Origin: Sphingomonas hankyongi
GTDB lineage: Bacteria; Pseudomonadota; Alphaproteobacteria; Sphingomonadales; Sphingomonadaceae
Reading direction: 5' to 3'
NCBI RefSeq assembly: GCF_023516575.1
Contig: NZ_JAMGBE010000001.1
Coordinates: 186,001 to 250,000, forward strand
DNA: 64,000 nucleotides
In this document: one piece after another, positions 1 to 9,203 of the stretch
Layout: every line of letters begins with the position of its first letter
Position numbering within the stretch: position 1 is the first letter of the stretch
Notes under the pieces: model-generated
Databases searched by the model: none
What the model was told of the DNA's origin: nothing
What the model saw: the letters and a program-made list of their open reading frames with translations, nothing else
Position numbers and translations under genes: made by a program

Positions 1-1129
1 CCGTGTCCTCGGACACACCCGCGGCGCCGAAAGCCTGGATGGCGTCGTCGATGACCCTGAGCGCCATGATCGGCGCGGCAACCTTGATCATCGCGATCTC
101 GCCCTGCGCCGCCTTGTTTCCGGCGCGATCCATCATGTCCGCGGCCTTCAGGCACAGGAGCCGGGTCATCTCGATGTCGATGCGCGCATTGGCGATGCGC
201 TCTTCCCACACGCCCTGCTCGGCGATCGTCTTGCCGAAGGCCGTGCGGGACATCAGCCTTTTGACCATCGCGGCGAGCGCTTCTTCGGCGGCGCCGATCG
301 TCCGCATGCAATGGTGGATGCGTCCGGGCCCGAGGCGCCCCTGCGCGATCTCGAAGCCCCTGCCCTCGCCCAGCAGCATGTTGGACGGAGGGAGCCGCAC
401 ATCGTTGAGCTCGATCTCCATATGCCCGTGCGGCGCGTCGTCGTAGCCGAACACCGGGAGGTGCCGTTTCACGGTAACGCCGGCCGCATCGAGCGGCATG
501 AGGATCATCGACTGCTGCTTGTGGGTATCGGCGTTGGGGTCGGTCTTGCCCATCAAAATCGCAACCTTGCAGCGCGGATCGCCCGCGCCGCTCGACCACC
601 ACTTCCGCCCGTTGATCACATATTCGTTACCGCGCATCTCGATGCGGCATTTGATGTTCGTCGCGTCCGATGAGGCCACATCGGGCTCGGTCATCAGGAA
701 GGCAGAGCGGATCTCGCCGTCCATCAGCGGCTTCAGCCATTCGTCCTTTTGCTCGCGCGAGCCGTAACGGTGCAGGACTTCCATGTTGCCGGTGTCAGGC
801 GCGGAGCAATTGAACACCTCCGAGGCCCAGAGAATGCGCCCCATCTCTTCGGCGCAAAACGCATATTGGAGATTGCTGAGGCCCGGTCCTTCGAAGTGGA
901 AGCTGTCGTCGACGGGATTGCCCCCGTGAGATGGAGGCATGAACAGGTTCCACAGGCCCTCGCCCCGCGCCTTTTCCTTCAGCTGCTTGACGACCGGGAG
1001 AACCTTCCAGCGATCCCCATCGCGCTGCTGCGCCTGATAGTCGCCAGCACGCGGGCGGACATGCTCGTCCATGAAGGCGCGAACCCGGTCGCGCCACTCG
1101 GTCTCGGCCGATCCAAGGCTGAAATCCAT
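1..1129 (-). CDS. Acyl-CoA dehydrogenase (partial, 3' end beyond left edge)
   Basis: The minus-strand frame from the ATG at 1127-1129 stays open to the left edge, giving about 376 residues starting [20 protein letters not shown]. It reads as a flavin-dependent acyl-CoA dehydrogenase: N-terminal helical domain, then a FAD/substrate region containing [18 protein letters not shown] and [12 protein letters not shown], then the C-terminal helical bundle ([19 protein letters not shown]). The family oxidises the alpha-beta bond of acyl-CoA thioesters and passes electrons to ETF. Family members are usually about 400 residues, so only a short C-terminus is missing. It is divergent from the SDR starting near 1164, with about 35 bp between them. 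The PaaZ-like gene nearby fits a CoA-thioester catabolic neighbourhood, but the substrate is unknown. Confidence 0.9.
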   Translation of the reverse strand, partial: MDFSLGSAETEWRDRVRAFMDEHVRPRAGDYQAQQRDGDRWKVLPVVKQLKEKARGEGLWNLFMPPSHGGNPVDDSFHFEGPGLSNLQYAFCAEEMGRILWASEVFNCSAPDTGNMEVLHRYGSREQKDEWLKPLMDGEIRSAFLMTEPDVASSDATNIKCRIEMRGNEYVINGRKWWSSGAGDPRCKVAILMGKTDPNADTHKQQSMILMPLDAAGVTVKRHLPVFGYDDAPHGHMEIELNDVRLPPSNMLLGEGRGFEIAQGRLGPGRIHHCMRTIGAAEEALAAMVKRLMSRTAFGKTIAEQGVWEERIANARIDIEMTRLLCLKAADMMDRAGNKAAQGEIAMIKVAAPIMALRVIDDAIQAFGAAGVSEDT

Positions 1130-1163
1130 GCCTGCCGCCTACCAGTTGTTCCTGGGCATGGCT

Positions 1164-1928
1164 ATGAGCAGCAAAATGGGCAGGCTCCAAGGCAGGATTG
1201 CGATTGTGACGGGCGCCGCCTCGGGCATCGGCAAGGCGGCGGTCGAATTGTTTCTTAGCGAAGGCGCGACGGTCGTCGGAGCGGACGTTACGGAAGGCGC
1301 CGATATGGCCTGCGACGCCGGCAGCGAGGAGCAGGTTCGAGGGCTTATCGATCGCGTAAGCAGGGATCATGGCGGGCTCGACATTTTCTTCGCCAATGCA
1401 GGAATTTCGGGAGGCTTCGCTTCAATCTCCGAGCAGACCGCCGAAGACTGGGCCGAGATTCTTCGCATCAACCTCATCGGCCCTTTTCTCGCGATAAAAT
1501 ATGCGGCGCCGGTCATGAAGGATCGCGGCGGAGGCTCGATTATCTGCACGGCAAGCGTTGCAGGCCTGCGCTCGGGTGCCGGCGGCGCGGCTTACTCGGC
1601 GTCCAAGGCCGGCGTCATCAATCTCGTCCAGACCGCGGCGCAACAGCTCTCCGGCACAAACATTCGCGTGAACGCCATCTGCCCGGGCTTGATCGAGACC
1701 GGAATGACGAAGCCAATCTACGACATGGCGCGCGACCGCGGCCAAGAGCATCGCATCGGAGAACTCACGCCGTTGCAGCGTGGCGGCGAACCGATCGAAA
1801 TCGCCCGCGCGGCGCTGTTCCTAGCCTCCGACGAAGCCAGCTATATCAACGGCCAGGGGCTGGTCGTCGATGGAGGGCTCGCGAGCAGCCACCCGACAAC
1901 TCGGCGGTTCGACATCCGGATGCTTTGA
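1164..1928 (+). CDS. SDR-family NAD(P)-dependent oxidoreductase
   Basis: Short-chain dehydrogenase/reductase with a Rossmann N-terminus ([12 protein letters not shown] cofactor loop), the NAG motif in [10 protein letters not shown], catalytic Tyr and Lys in [12 protein letters not shown], and a C-terminal GQGLVVDGG typical of the classical subfamily. Length is about 254 residues. The frame is open back to 1071, but that start lies inside the divergent acyl-CoA dehydrogenase. ATGs at 1158, 1164 and 1176 are possible and no strong Shine-Dalgarno sequence separates them; 1164 is a compromise. It probably oxidises a hydroxy intermediate or reduces a keto one. The substrate cannot be read from sequence. 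Confidence 0.85.
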   Translation: MSSKMGRLQGRIAIVTGAASGIGKAAVELFLSEGATVVGADVTEGADMACDAGSEEQVRGLIDRVSRDHGGLDIFFANAGISGGFASISEQTAEDWAEILRINLIGPFLAIKYAAPVMKDRGGGSIICTASVAGLRSGAGGAAYSASKAGVINLVQTAAQQLSGTNIRVNAICPGLIETGMTKPIYDMARDRGQEHRIGELTPLQRGGEPIEIARAALFLASDEASYINGQGLVVDGGLASSHPTTRRFDIRML

Positions 1929-2065
1929 AAAGTCGCGAATGCGCCGAGGCGCGCATTAGGGTCAAACCGGATTTGGATCGGGCCCCCAGTCGAATATCGG
2001 TGGGCAAATGAGAGCGCGCGCTGCCGCGCCTTCGCTGTGCTTTGCTGAGTGGTCAGGAGAGGCCG

Positions 2066-2860
2066 ATGCCCTTTGCCGCTGCGCTTCGAAAATCGCTGGA
2101 TGACCGCGGGAGTGAGCTTGCCGCGGAGTTCATGCGCGGAGACAGCCTGGAGGAGGTGCTTAACAGGCATTTGATGACCGTCGAGCAAATGGGCGGAGAT
2201 GACGTCTTCACGTGCATTCTGCTGCTGAGCCCCGACGGCAAGCGCCTATCCTATGGCGCGGCACCCACCGTTCCGGCGTCATATTGCCGTGCTTCCGAAA
2301 GCATTGAAATTGGCCCCTACGCCGGGTCTTGCGGGGCGGCCGCCTATTTGGGCCAGCCAGTATATTCGATCGACATCGCGAACGACCCGATATGGGGGGA
2401 CTATCGCGAGCTTGCCCTCCAGCATGGATTCCGGTCGTGCTGGTCGACACCGATCCGTAACTCGAGCGACGCCATCATAGGCACGTTTGCGATTCTCCAT
2501 CGAACCGTTGGGAAGCCAACGCGGGATGAGATTCAGGCTATCGACATGATTACCGAGCACGTCGCCGACGCGATCATGTGGTTTCGCGAGCATCACGATT
2601 TCGAGCCCGCCGCCAGACGGCGCGATCCACCGGCTCTGAGGCTGGTTTCCGACAATCAAGAATTCCGTGACCCGGCTGCTCGGCTATTGGCGCTCAGTAA
2701 AAAACTTCAGTCGAAGGCAGCCGACCTCGAACGATATGCGGATCGTTCCGACTCCGAGAGCGATGCGCGCAATCTAAGAAAAGCCGCTGAATTCAGCCGA
2801 AGGCTGGTCGACATCATCATGCGCATCAATCTCGTCAGACCGCGCGAGCCCCTCCCATGA
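2066..2860 (+). CDS. Free-standing GAF-domain sensor protein
   Basis: A 264-residue protein with a GAF fold spanning roughly residues 15-175. Recognisable elements are DVFTCILLLSPDGKRLSYGA, the GPYAGSCGAAAYLGQPVY turn, and a closing IIGTFAILHRTVGKPT followed by a long helix. The C-terminal part (about 215-260) is helical and ends in LRKAAEFSRRLVDIIMRI, without a kinase or output domain. The ATG at 2066 is chosen because AGGAGA sits 5 bases upstream. It overlaps the next small gene by ATGA, so the two are probably co-translated. GAF proteins of this kind are often sensory partners of histidine kinases; ligand and partner are unknown here. Confidence 0.75.
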   Translation: MPFAAALRKSLDDRGSELAAEFMRGDSLEEVLNRHLMTVEQMGGDDVFTCILLLSPDGKRLSYGAAPTVPASYCRASESIEIGPYAGSCGAAAYLGQPVYSIDIANDPIWGDYRELALQHGFRSCWSTPIRNSSDAIIGTFAILHRTVGKPTRDEIQAIDMITEHVADAIMWFREHHDFEPAARRRDPPALRLVSDNQEFRDPAARLLALSKKLQSKAADLERYADRSDSESDARNLRKAAEFSRRLVDIIMRINLVRPREPLP

Positions 2861-3060
2861 GCACTTCCCTGGACGAACAGACGCTGGGGCATTGCCATCA
2901 AGATGCTCCCGCCGCCGAGGCCGCGGCGCTAGGCGATAAGGTGGTTGCTTTGGTTGAGCAGTTCGAAGCGGCAATCAGCGAAGGACGCGTCCCGCCTGCG
3001 TTCGCGGAGCGTCTGGGACAGCTTCGGCGAACCGCAGAAGATCTAATCGGCGCTTGCTAG
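2857..3060 (+). CDS. Small hypothetical protein coupled to the GAF gene
   Basis: A 67-residue ORF starting inside the GAF gene's stop codon (ATGA overlap), which supports translation. It contains one predicted amphipathic helix pair (LGDKVVALVEQFEAAI, then FAERLGQLRRTAEDLIGAC) and a histidine-containing N-terminus (LGHCHQDAP). I do not recognise the family. It ends in a CTAG shared tail to tail with the threonine-dehydratase-like gene. The small size and coupling suggest an accessory to the GAF protein, which is inference only. Confidence 0.6.
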   Translation: MSTSLDEQTLGHCHQDAPAAEAAALGDKVVALVEQFEAAISEGRVPPAFAERLGQLRRTAEDLIGAC

Positions 3061-4016
3061 GCGCTCACCAGCTCGCAGAATTTCTTGAGGTCGATGTTGC
3101 CGCCGGAGACGATGCATACAATTGGCCCGTCTCCAGCTTCCCCCGTCAACGCCGCCGCCAAAGCCAGTGCTCCTGCACCTTCGGCGATCGTCCGGGTCTT
3201 CTCGGCGATCAAACGCATCGCGTCGCGCGTCTGATCGAGCGTGACCGTGATTGACCCGTCGACCACTGGGCGCATGCGTTGCCACATCCGCTCCGTGACG
3301 CTCTTGCCGCCGGCTCCGTCGACGAAGGACGCTTCCCAATCGGAAAATTTGCGGGGCCCGCCCTCGCGCAGCGACAGAGCGTAGGGCGCTGCCGTTTCAG
3401 GCTCCGCGCCGAGCACCCGGACGTCAGGCCGCATCGCCTTGATCGCGCTTCCGACACCGCTGATCAGGCCGCCGCCGCCGATTGCCGCGATGACGGTGTG
3501 CACTTCGGGCAAGTCTTCCAATATCTCCAGCCCCATCGTGCCATGCCCGGCGATGAAGTCGTGATTGTCGAACGGGTGGATGAAGGTGCTGTCCAAGCCG
3601 GGGTGAGCATGTGCTTCCGCCGATTGCCATGCCTGCTCATAGGACACTGGAACGATGGTTGCCCCGAGCGCGCGCATTCGTTCGAGCTTCGTCTGAGGCG
3701 CGGTCTCGATCGCGACCACGCTGCTCGGAACGCCGGCTTTCCTGGCCGCATAGGCTACGCCTTGCCCGGCATTGCCTGCGCTGATGGTCCAAACGCCCCT
3801 GCCGCGCTCCTCATCCGTCAGGCTGGCGACCGCATTGGTCGCGCCCCGGATCTTGTAGGCGTTGGTCGGCTGGAGATTCTCGAGCTTGAGCCAGATCTCC
3901 GGCGCACCGGCGCCGAGCTCCAGCCGGACCAGCGGTGTCCTCAGCACGGTGCCGGCGATGCGCCCCCGGGCCTCTTCCACGTCCTGGATCGCGATTGGCC
4001 GTACCGGATCGATCAT
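3057..4016 (-). CDS. Threonine/serine dehydratase-like PLP enzyme
   Basis: A 319-residue fold-type II PLP enzyme. The cofactor lysine is in TNAYKIRGATNA, the Asn loop contacting the PLP 3'-hydroxyl is in SAGNAGQGVAYAA, the phosphate-binding glycine loop is AAIGGGGLISG, and SGGN lies near the C-terminus. There is no ACT regulatory domain, so it resembles catabolic threonine dehydratase, serine racemase or hydroxyaspartate ammonia-lyase more than biosynthetic IlvA (about 500 residues). The usual S/T-x-K motif reads AYK here. It is divergent from the PaaZ-like gene, 42 bp away, and shares its stop with the small gene at 2857-3060. Confidence 0.85.
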   Translation of the reverse strand: MIDPVRPIAIQDVEEARGRIAGTVLRTPLVRLELGAGAPEIWLKLENLQPTNAYKIRGATNAVASLTDEERGRGVWTISAGNAGQGVAYAARKAGVPSSVVAIETAPQTKLERMRALGATIVPVSYEQAWQSAEAHAHPGLDSTFIHPFDNHDFIAGHGTMGLEILEDLPEVHTVIAAIGGGGLISGVGSAIKAMRPDVRVLGAEPETAAPYALSLREGGPRKFSDWEASFVDGAGGKSVTERMWQRMRPVVDGSITVTLDQTRDAMRLIAEKTRTIAEGAGALALAAALTGEAGDGPIVCIVSGGNIDLKKFCELVSA

Positions 4017-4058
4017 CTGCCCCTCCTGCTTGGCGCCAACTTCTTCTAAGGGGGCGTG

Positions 4059-6077
4059 ATGAAGACTCTCAAGCTGCTAAATTATGAGCGCGACCGGTGG
4101 ATCGCCGGTGACGGCGCGGTCGAAATCCCCAGCGCGATCGATGGCGCTCCAGTGGCGATCACGGGTTCGGGCGGCCTCGATTTCGGCGGCATGCTGCGCC
4201 ACGCGCGCGATGTCGGTGGACAGGCGCTGCGCAAGCTCACCTTCCACGAGCGGGCCCGGATGATCAAAGCGCTCGGCCTGGCGATCATGGCCCGAAAGGA
4301 AGAGCTGTACGAGCTCAACTATCTGACCGGCGCGACGCGCAAGGATGGCTGGATCGACATCGAGGGCGGAGCAGGCACGCTATTTTCCTTTTCGTCGAAG
4401 GGACGGCGCGAGTTGCCGGACGCGCATGTGCTGCTGGACGGCCAGCTTGAAGGGCTTTCGAAGAACGGCACTTTCGTCGGCCAGCATATCTACACCTCGC
4501 TCCAGGGCGCGGCTGTCCATATCAATGCCTTCAATTTTCCCGTGTGGGGGATGCTCGAGAAGCTCGCGCCCACATTGCTCGCGGGCGTTCCGGCGATCGT
4601 GAAGCCTGCGTCAGCAACCGCCTATCTGGCGGAAGCCGCGTTCAAGATCATGATCGAGGCGAACATCCTTCCGCCCGGCGCGATCCAGCTGATCGTAGGC
4701 GGCGTGGGCGACCTGTTCGACCACCTGACCGGACAGGACGTAGTCAGCTTCACTGGCTCGGCGCACACAGCACTAAAGCTACGCACACACCCCATAGTGA
4801 TGCGCGAATCCGTGAAATTCGTTGCCGAGCAGGACAGCCTCAACGCCTCGCTGCTTGGGCCGGACGCCGTGCCGGGTACGCCTGAGTTCGACCTGTTCAT
4901 CAAGGAAGTCGCGACCGAGATGACGGTGAAGGCCGGTCAGAAATGCACGGCCATCCGCCGGGCGATGGCTCCCGCCCAGTGCCTAGATGCGGTTGAGCGG
5001 GCTCTCGGCGAGCGGCTCGCCAAGACGAAGGTCGGCGATCCGAGGGCCGAAGATACGCGCATGGGCGCGCTGGTCAGCCTCAGCCAGCGCGACGATGTTC
5101 GACAGAAGATCGCGGAACTGGAAGCCGCGGGAGCGCGAATCGTCGCCGGCGATCCCACCGCCGATCCGCCCATTCCAGGCGGCGCTTTCCTCCCGCCCGT
5201 CCTCCTTCGCACCGACGATCCATGGGGGACCGATGCAGTGCACGATTGCGAGCCTTTCGGGCCGGTCTCCACAATCATGCCCTACAGGGACATTGCGGAC
5301 GCTATCGCCCTCGCGAACCGCGGCAAGGGAAGCCTGGCGCTTTCGCTCTTTACACATTCGTCTGAAGCAGCGCGCGAGTTCGTTCAGGGTGCAGCCGCCT
5401 ATCACGGCCGCATGCTTGTCATCGACCGAACGAATGCCGCCGAATCCACCGGTCATGGCTCGCCTCTTCCAGTCCTCGTGCATGGCGGCCCGGGGCGTGC
5501 CGGCGGAAGCGAGGAGATGGGCGGCGTTCGCGGCGTGAAGCATTACATGCAGCGCACGGCGATCCAGTCATCGCCGACGATGATCGCGGCCATCACCGAG
5601 CAATATATTCCCGGCGGACCGAAGCATGTGATCAAGGGCCACCCGTTCCGGCGCAAGATGAGCGAGCTCGCGATCGGCGACACGCTTAGGACCGGCAGCC
5701 GGACCGTCACGCTTGAGGACATCGAGCATTTCGCCGAGTTCACCGGTGACAAATTCTATGCGCACATGGATGAGGAAGCGGCCAAGGCTTCGCCGATCTT
5801 CGAAGGTCGCGTCGCCCACGGGTACCTGATCCTGAGCTTCGCCGCGGGCCTGTTCGTCGACCCCGATCCGGGTCCAGTTCTTGCGAATAACGGCCTTGAG
5901 AATCTGCGGTTCCTGACGCCGCTCTATCCCGGAGATTCGATGCGCGTGGAGCTGACCGTCAGGTCCAAATCGCTGAAGAGCGAGGATACAGGTGTCGTCC
6001 GTTGGGCGGTCGAGATCTTCAATCAGCATGACGAACTCGTCGCGACCTACGACCTCCTGACCGAGAACACGCCCTAG
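4059..6077 (+). CDS. paaZ: PaaZ-type bifunctional aldehyde dehydrogenase / MaoC enoyl-CoA hydratase
   Basis: A 672-residue fusion of an aldehyde dehydrogenase (about residues 1-510) and a hotdog-fold MaoC hydratase (about 530-672). In PaaZ the two halves open the oxepin-CoA ring and oxidise the resulting semialdehyde during aerobic phenylacetate breakdown. The ALDH general base is Glu257 (FVAEQDSLNA) and the nucleophile Cys296 (AGQKCTAIRR). The hydratase Asp564 and His569 are in FTGDKFYAHMDEEAA. These are within one to three residues of the E. coli PaaZ positions, so both sites look intact. The ATG at 4059 is preferred over GTG 4056 because AAGGGGG lies just upstream. No other paa genes are seen in the window, so the exact substrate remains open. 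Confidence 0.87.
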   Translation: MKTLKLLNYERDRWIAGDGAVEIPSAIDGAPVAITGSGGLDFGGMLRHARDVGGQALRKLTFHERARMIKALGLAIMARKEELYELNYLTGATRKDGWIDIEGGAGTLFSFSSKGRRELPDAHVLLDGQLEGLSKNGTFVGQHIYTSLQGAAVHINAFNFPVWGMLEKLAPTLLAGVPAIVKPASATAYLAEAAFKIMIEANILPPGAIQLIVGGVGDLFDHLTGQDVVSFTGSAHTALKLRTHPIVMRESVKFVAEQDSLNASLLGPDAVPGTPEFDLFIKEVATEMTVKAGQKCTAIRRAMAPAQCLDAVERALGERLAKTKVGDPRAEDTRMGALVSLSQRDDVRQKIAELEAAGARIVAGDPTADPPIPGGAFLPPVLLRTDDPWGTDAVHDCEPFGPVSTIMPYRDIADAIALANRGKGSLALSLFTHSSEAAREFVQGAAAYHGRMLVIDRTNAAESTGHGSPLPVLVHGGPGRAGGSEEMGGVRGVKHYMQRTAIQSSPTMIAAITEQYIPGGPKHVIKGHPFRRKMSELAIGDTLRTGSRTVTLEDIEHFAEFTGDKFYAHMDEEAAKASPIFEGRVAHGYLILSFAAGLFVDPDPGPVLANNGLENLRFLTPLYPGDSMRVELTVRSKSLKSEDTGVVRWAVEIFNQHDELVATYDLLTENTP

Positions 6078-6140
6078 GCGCCGCAACCCGCAGCCTGAGC
6101 CGTTCGTTTTCGCGGTCGACATTCTAGAGGGAGCTCAACC

Positions 6141-6569
6141 ATGAAGATCAGCGAAGTGATGACTCGCGAGGTGCAGACGATCCAGCCGGACCAGCCCGTG
6201 CAGGAGGCCGCATCGTTCATGCTGACTGCGGATGCGGGCTCTATCCCCGTAACCGATGGCGAGCGGTTAGTCGGGATGATCACCGACCGCGACATAGCCG
6301 TCCGCGGAATTGCCAAGGGCCATGGCCCCGATACCCCTGTTCGCGAGCTGATGACGAACGACATCATTTGTGCGCGGATCGATCAGGACATCGAGGAAGT
6401 GGCGACAAAGATGAGCCAGGCCCAAGTGCGCCGCCTGCCCGTCATTGACGAACAGGACCGGCTGTGCGGCATCGTGAGCCTTGGCGATCTCGCTCGGGAA
6501 ACGAGCGATGACAGCGCGCAGCAGGCATTGGAAGGCGTGGTGCAGCCGGGCGGCGAGCACCGGCAATAA
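6141..6569 (+). CDS. CBS-domain pair protein
   Basis: A 142-residue protein made of two CBS motifs: ISEVMTREVQTIQPDQPV with GSIPVTDGERLVGMITDRDI (about 3-55), and VRELMTNDIICARIDQDI with VRRLPVIDEQDRLCGIVSL (about 70-120). CBS pairs bind adenine nucleotides and regulate partner proteins. The MITDRDIAVR stretch is the classical ligand-binding Asp motif. GAGGGAG is 7 bases before the ATG. It sits 3' to 3' with the ATP synthase operon, with only 3 bases between stop codons. Free-standing versions are common in alphaproteobacteria and often stress-linked. Confidence 0.9.
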   Translation: MKISEVMTREVQTIQPDQPVQEAASFMLTADAGSIPVTDGERLVGMITDRDIAVRGIAKGHGPDTPVRELMTNDIICARIDQDIEEVATKMSQAQVRRLPVIDEQDRLCGIVSLGDLARETSDDSAQQALEGVVQPGGEHRQ

Positions 6570-6572
6570 GGC

Positions 6573-7160
6573 TTAGCGCGACGCGATTTCCTTGATCGCC
6601 TGATCGACTAGCTTTTCGTCCGTCTTGGCGTCGTGGCGCTCGGCGATCAGCCGGGCGGCTGCGCGGGTGGCCGCAGTGGCCGCGGCGGCACGAAGCTCTT
6701 CGATCGCCTGCCGCTCCTCGGCGGCGATCTTGTCCTCGGCCATGCGCGTGCGCCGCTCAATCAGGGCTTCGGCGTCCACCTTGGCCTTTGCGACGATCTC
6801 ATCCGCTTCATGCCGGGCGCGCTCGAGAAGCGCTTCCCGATCCTTGTCGCTCGAAGCAGATTTTGCCTCATACTCGGCCTTCAACGCTTCCGCTTCCTTG
6901 CGGAGCGTCTCAGCCTCCGCGAGCTGGTCACGGATGAGTGCAATCTTGCTGTCCAGCGCCCGTGCAACCGCGCCGGGCACCTTCTTCCAGATCAGGATCG
7001 CGAACACGGCGAGGATCGCCAGTGCGATGAACGCCGGCGCGGTCAGACCGAAGGCGGTCGGCTCGGCATGAGCGCCACCGGCGTCGTGCTGCACGCTCGC
7101 GACGGCTCCGGGATGCTCGGCCGGCTGACCCGGATCCTGCGGCTGCTGGGATTCAGACAT
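6573..7160 (-). CDS. atpF: ATP synthase F0 subunit b
   Basis: A 195-residue peripheral-stalk subunit: a Pro/His-rich N-terminal segment, one membrane helix (APAFIALAILAVFAILIW, about 40-58) and a long charged coiled coil rich in Ala, Glu and Lys. It overlaps the b' gene by 8 bases at its start and is the last gene of the F0 operon I-a-c-b'-b. Alphaproteobacteria commonly keep b and b' as two genes that heterodimerise and hold the F1 head to subunit a. The F1 genes are not in this window, as is usual where F0 and F1 form separate operons. Confidence 0.93.
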   Translation of the reverse strand: MSESQQPQDPGQPAEHPGAVASVQHDAGGAHAEPTAFGLTAPAFIALAILAVFAILIWKKVPGAVARALDSKIALIRDQLAEAETLRKEAEALKAEYEAKSASSDKDREALLERARHEADEIVAKAKVDAEALIERRTRMAEDKIAAEERQAIEELRAAAATAATRAAARLIAERHDAKTDEKLVDQAIKEIASR

Positions 7161-7644
7161 TCAACTCTGCCTTGACCGCGGCGGCGGCCTCTTTCTCGTT
7201 GACCGTAATGCCGGTGAGCCGGGCGACCATGTCCTGCGTCGCGTCCGCCGCAACCGTCTCGATCTCTTTCCGCGCTGAGGTGACCGCTTCGCGAATCTGC
7301 TTGGCGGCGGCTTCAACCCTCAGACTGATCTTGTCGGCGGCGCCCCGGACCTGCGCTTCCGTGTCGCGGGAGCTTTCCTGCCGCGCGTCCTGCGCCAGCT
7401 TGGCGGCCTCGGCTCGCGCCGCATCCATGCGGGCGCGCCAGGCTGCCTCGGTCTCCTCGGCCTCCGCACGGGCCGACTTGGCCCGCTCGAGATCCTCAGC
7501 GATCTTCTGTTCGCGGGCCTCCACCGTCGACTGGATCTTCGGCAGCATGCCTCGGCCAATGCCGAAGAAGATGATGCCGAACACGATCGCCAGCCAGAAC
7601 AGCTGCGAGCTGAAGATGAACGGAAGTTGCTCGATCTGAGGCAT
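7153..7644 (-). CDS. atpF': ATP synthase F0 subunit b'
   Basis: A 163-residue second peripheral-stalk subunit. The membrane helix is at about residues 10-30 (FSSQLFWLAIVFGIIFFGIG), followed by the conserved PKIQSTVEAREQKIAEDLE region and a heptad-rich helix to the C-terminus. It sits between c (28 bp upstream) and b (8-base overlap). The sequence is distinct from b: there is no long N-terminal extension and the helix is shorter. It pairs with b as the stator of the rotary ATPase. Confidence 0.92.
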   Translation of the reverse strand: MPQIEQLPFIFSSQLFWLAIVFGIIFFGIGRGMLPKIQSTVEAREQKIAEDLERAKSARAEAEETEAAWRARMDAARAEAAKLAQDARQESSRDTEAQVRGAADKISLRVEAAAKQIREAVTSARKEIETVAADATQDMVARLTGITVNEKEAAAAVKAELNV

Positions 7645-7672
7645 TAGGGTCCCCGGCGTGCGCCGTTAGCGA

Positions 7673-7900
7673 TTAACGCGCGTAGAGAATGATCATCGCA
7701 ACGGCGAACGCGATCAGTCCGAGAAGCTCGGCGGCCGCGAAGCCGATGAACAGACGGCCCTGCTGGCTGTCTGCAGCCGCGGGATTGCGCAGCGCGCTCT
7801 CGAGGAACGAGCCGAACACGTTGCCAACGCCGACGGCCGCGGCGCCAACGCCGATTGCCGCGAGACCGGCACCGATGACCTGTGCGGAAGCGAAATCCAT
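7673..7900 (-). CDS. atpE: ATP synthase F0 subunit c
   Basis: A 75-residue helical hairpin. Helix 1 is glycine/alanine-rich (IGAGLAAIGVGAAAVGVG), the polar loop carries the conserved RNP (ALRNPAAADSQQ), and helix 2 holds the proton-carrying Glu58 in FAAAELLGLIAF. This subunit forms the rotating c-ring. The residues around Glu58 show no obvious Na+-binding pattern, so proton coupling is expected. Confidence 0.95.
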   Translation of the reverse strand: MDFASAQVIGAGLAAIGVGAAAVGVGNVFGSFLESALRNPAAADSQQGRLFIGFAAAELLGLIAFAVAMIILYAR

Positions 7901-7924
7901 GTGAAAACTCCTTGGTTTTGAACT

Positions 7925-8701
7925 CTAGTGAAGATTGATTGCGTCGTTGAGGTATAGCGTCGTCAATAGGGCAAACACGTAGGCCTGGATGGCGCAAACC
8001 AGCAGTTCGAGCGCCACGACACCGACAATGAACAGGAAGCTGAGAGCGCCTACTCCCCAGCCGAGTGCGCCGCCGTTGAGGCCGCTAACGATGAAGCTTC
8101 CGAAGACCTCCATCAGGATATGGCCGGCGATCATCGCCACGAACAGCCGGAGGCCGAGGCTGAAAGGCCGCACCATGAACGAGATGAACTCGATCGATGC
8201 GATGAGCGGGATCATCACCTTCGGCGTGCCGTGCGGCACGAACAACGAGAAGAAGTGCAGGCCATGCCGCCAGAAGCCGACGATCAGGACGATCGAGAAG
8301 CTGAGCACCGCCAGAACCCCGGTAATCGAGAAATGGCTGGTCGTGGTGAAAGCATGGAGGCCAGGGATGATCGCGAGTGGCATGAGGCCCAGCAGGTTCG
8401 CGACCAGAATGAAGGTGAACAGCGAGAAGATGTAGGGAACGAACTTCTTGCCCTGAGGCCCGATGTTCACGCGCACCATATCGTCGATGAATCCCGTGAG
8501 GCCCTCCACGGCCATCTGCCAGCGGCCGGGCACGAGCTGGCGCTTCATGCCCAGCGCCATGAATCCGAAGATCAGCGCGAGAGCGACGAGCATCCACAGC
8601 GAGCTCGTCGTGAAGCTGACATCCACGCCGCCGATCTTCAGCGGAGCCAGCGGCTCCACCGTGAACTGGTGCATCGGATCGATCTTGCCTTCGGCCGCCA
8701 C
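7925..8701 (-). CDS. atpB: ATP synthase F0 subunit a
   Basis: A 258-residue polytopic membrane protein that forms the proton half-channels. The essential stator Arg185 is visible in SLGLRLFVAMIAGH, and the C-terminal helix ends QAYVFALLTTLYLNDAINLH. Length and the N-terminal MHQFTVEPL match the family. It lies 24 bp upstream of the c-subunit gene and 14 bp after the I-subunit gene. Confidence 0.95.
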   Translation of the reverse strand: MAAEGKIDPMHQFTVEPLAPLKIGGVDVSFTTSSLWMLVALALIFGFMALGMKRQLVPGRWQMAVEGLTGFIDDMVRVNIGPQGKKFVPYIFSLFTFILVANLLGLMPLAIIPGLHAFTTTSHFSITGVLAVLSFSIVLIVGFWRHGLHFFSLFVPHGTPKVMIPLIASIEFISFMVRPFSLGLRLFVAMIAGHILMEVFGSFIVSGLNGGALGWGVGALSFLFIVGVVALELLVCAIQAYVFALLTTLYLNDAINLH

Positions 8702-8715
8702 GCTTTCGCTACCTT

Positions 8716-9057
8716 CTACTCAGTGCCCGGAGGCGTCCGGGTCTTGGTGATCCGCATGATGTTCCGCACGCCAACGCCGAATCCGAAGAACAGCATCAGC
8801 AGCGTCAGCAGGGGGAACGTCCGATGACCCGTCAAACCGACGAGACTGTCCAAACCCCATCCGATCACGGCGCCGCCGACGGGAGCGCCGATCAGGTGAC
8901 CGAAGGCCTGCTGCGCGATCCGGGTTCCCGGATCTGGCCGCGTCACTCCGGTTCGCTTCGCCTCTACCTGCTGCAAACGCTCGAGCCGCTGATCGAGCGA
9001 TTCGAGCCGTGCATCTGGTGGAAGCTTCGGAACCTCTTCGGACTCGTCCTCTGCCAT
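8716..9057 (-). CDS. atpI: ATP synthase assembly protein AtpI-like
   Basis: A 113-residue protein with a charged N-terminal half (LESLDQRLERLQQVEAKR) and two membrane helices (FGHLIGAPVGGAVIGWGLD and FPLLTLLMLFFGFGVGV). This is the AtpI/AtpZ architecture found as the first gene of F0 operons, implicated in c-ring assembly or Mg2+ supply. It is the promoter-proximal gene here. The operon promoter should lie in 9058-9200; I see no clear consensus there. Confidence 0.85.
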   Translation of the reverse strand: MAEDESEEVPKLPPDARLESLDQRLERLQQVEAKRTGVTRPDPGTRIAQQAFGHLIGAPVGGAVIGWGLDSLVGLTGHRTFPLLTLLMLFFGFGVGVRNIMRITKTRTPPGTE

Positions 9058-9203
9058 GAATCTCCCCTGTGCGTCGCCCCGCCTTGAAAGTGGGGTCGGG
9101 CATGGGCGAAGAACATGGCGGCGAACCAGCCCGCCAAGGCGCGGACCCTTTATGAACGGGGCCGAGGATAGTCAACCGCGAGCATAGATTATAAACCTGC
9201 GGC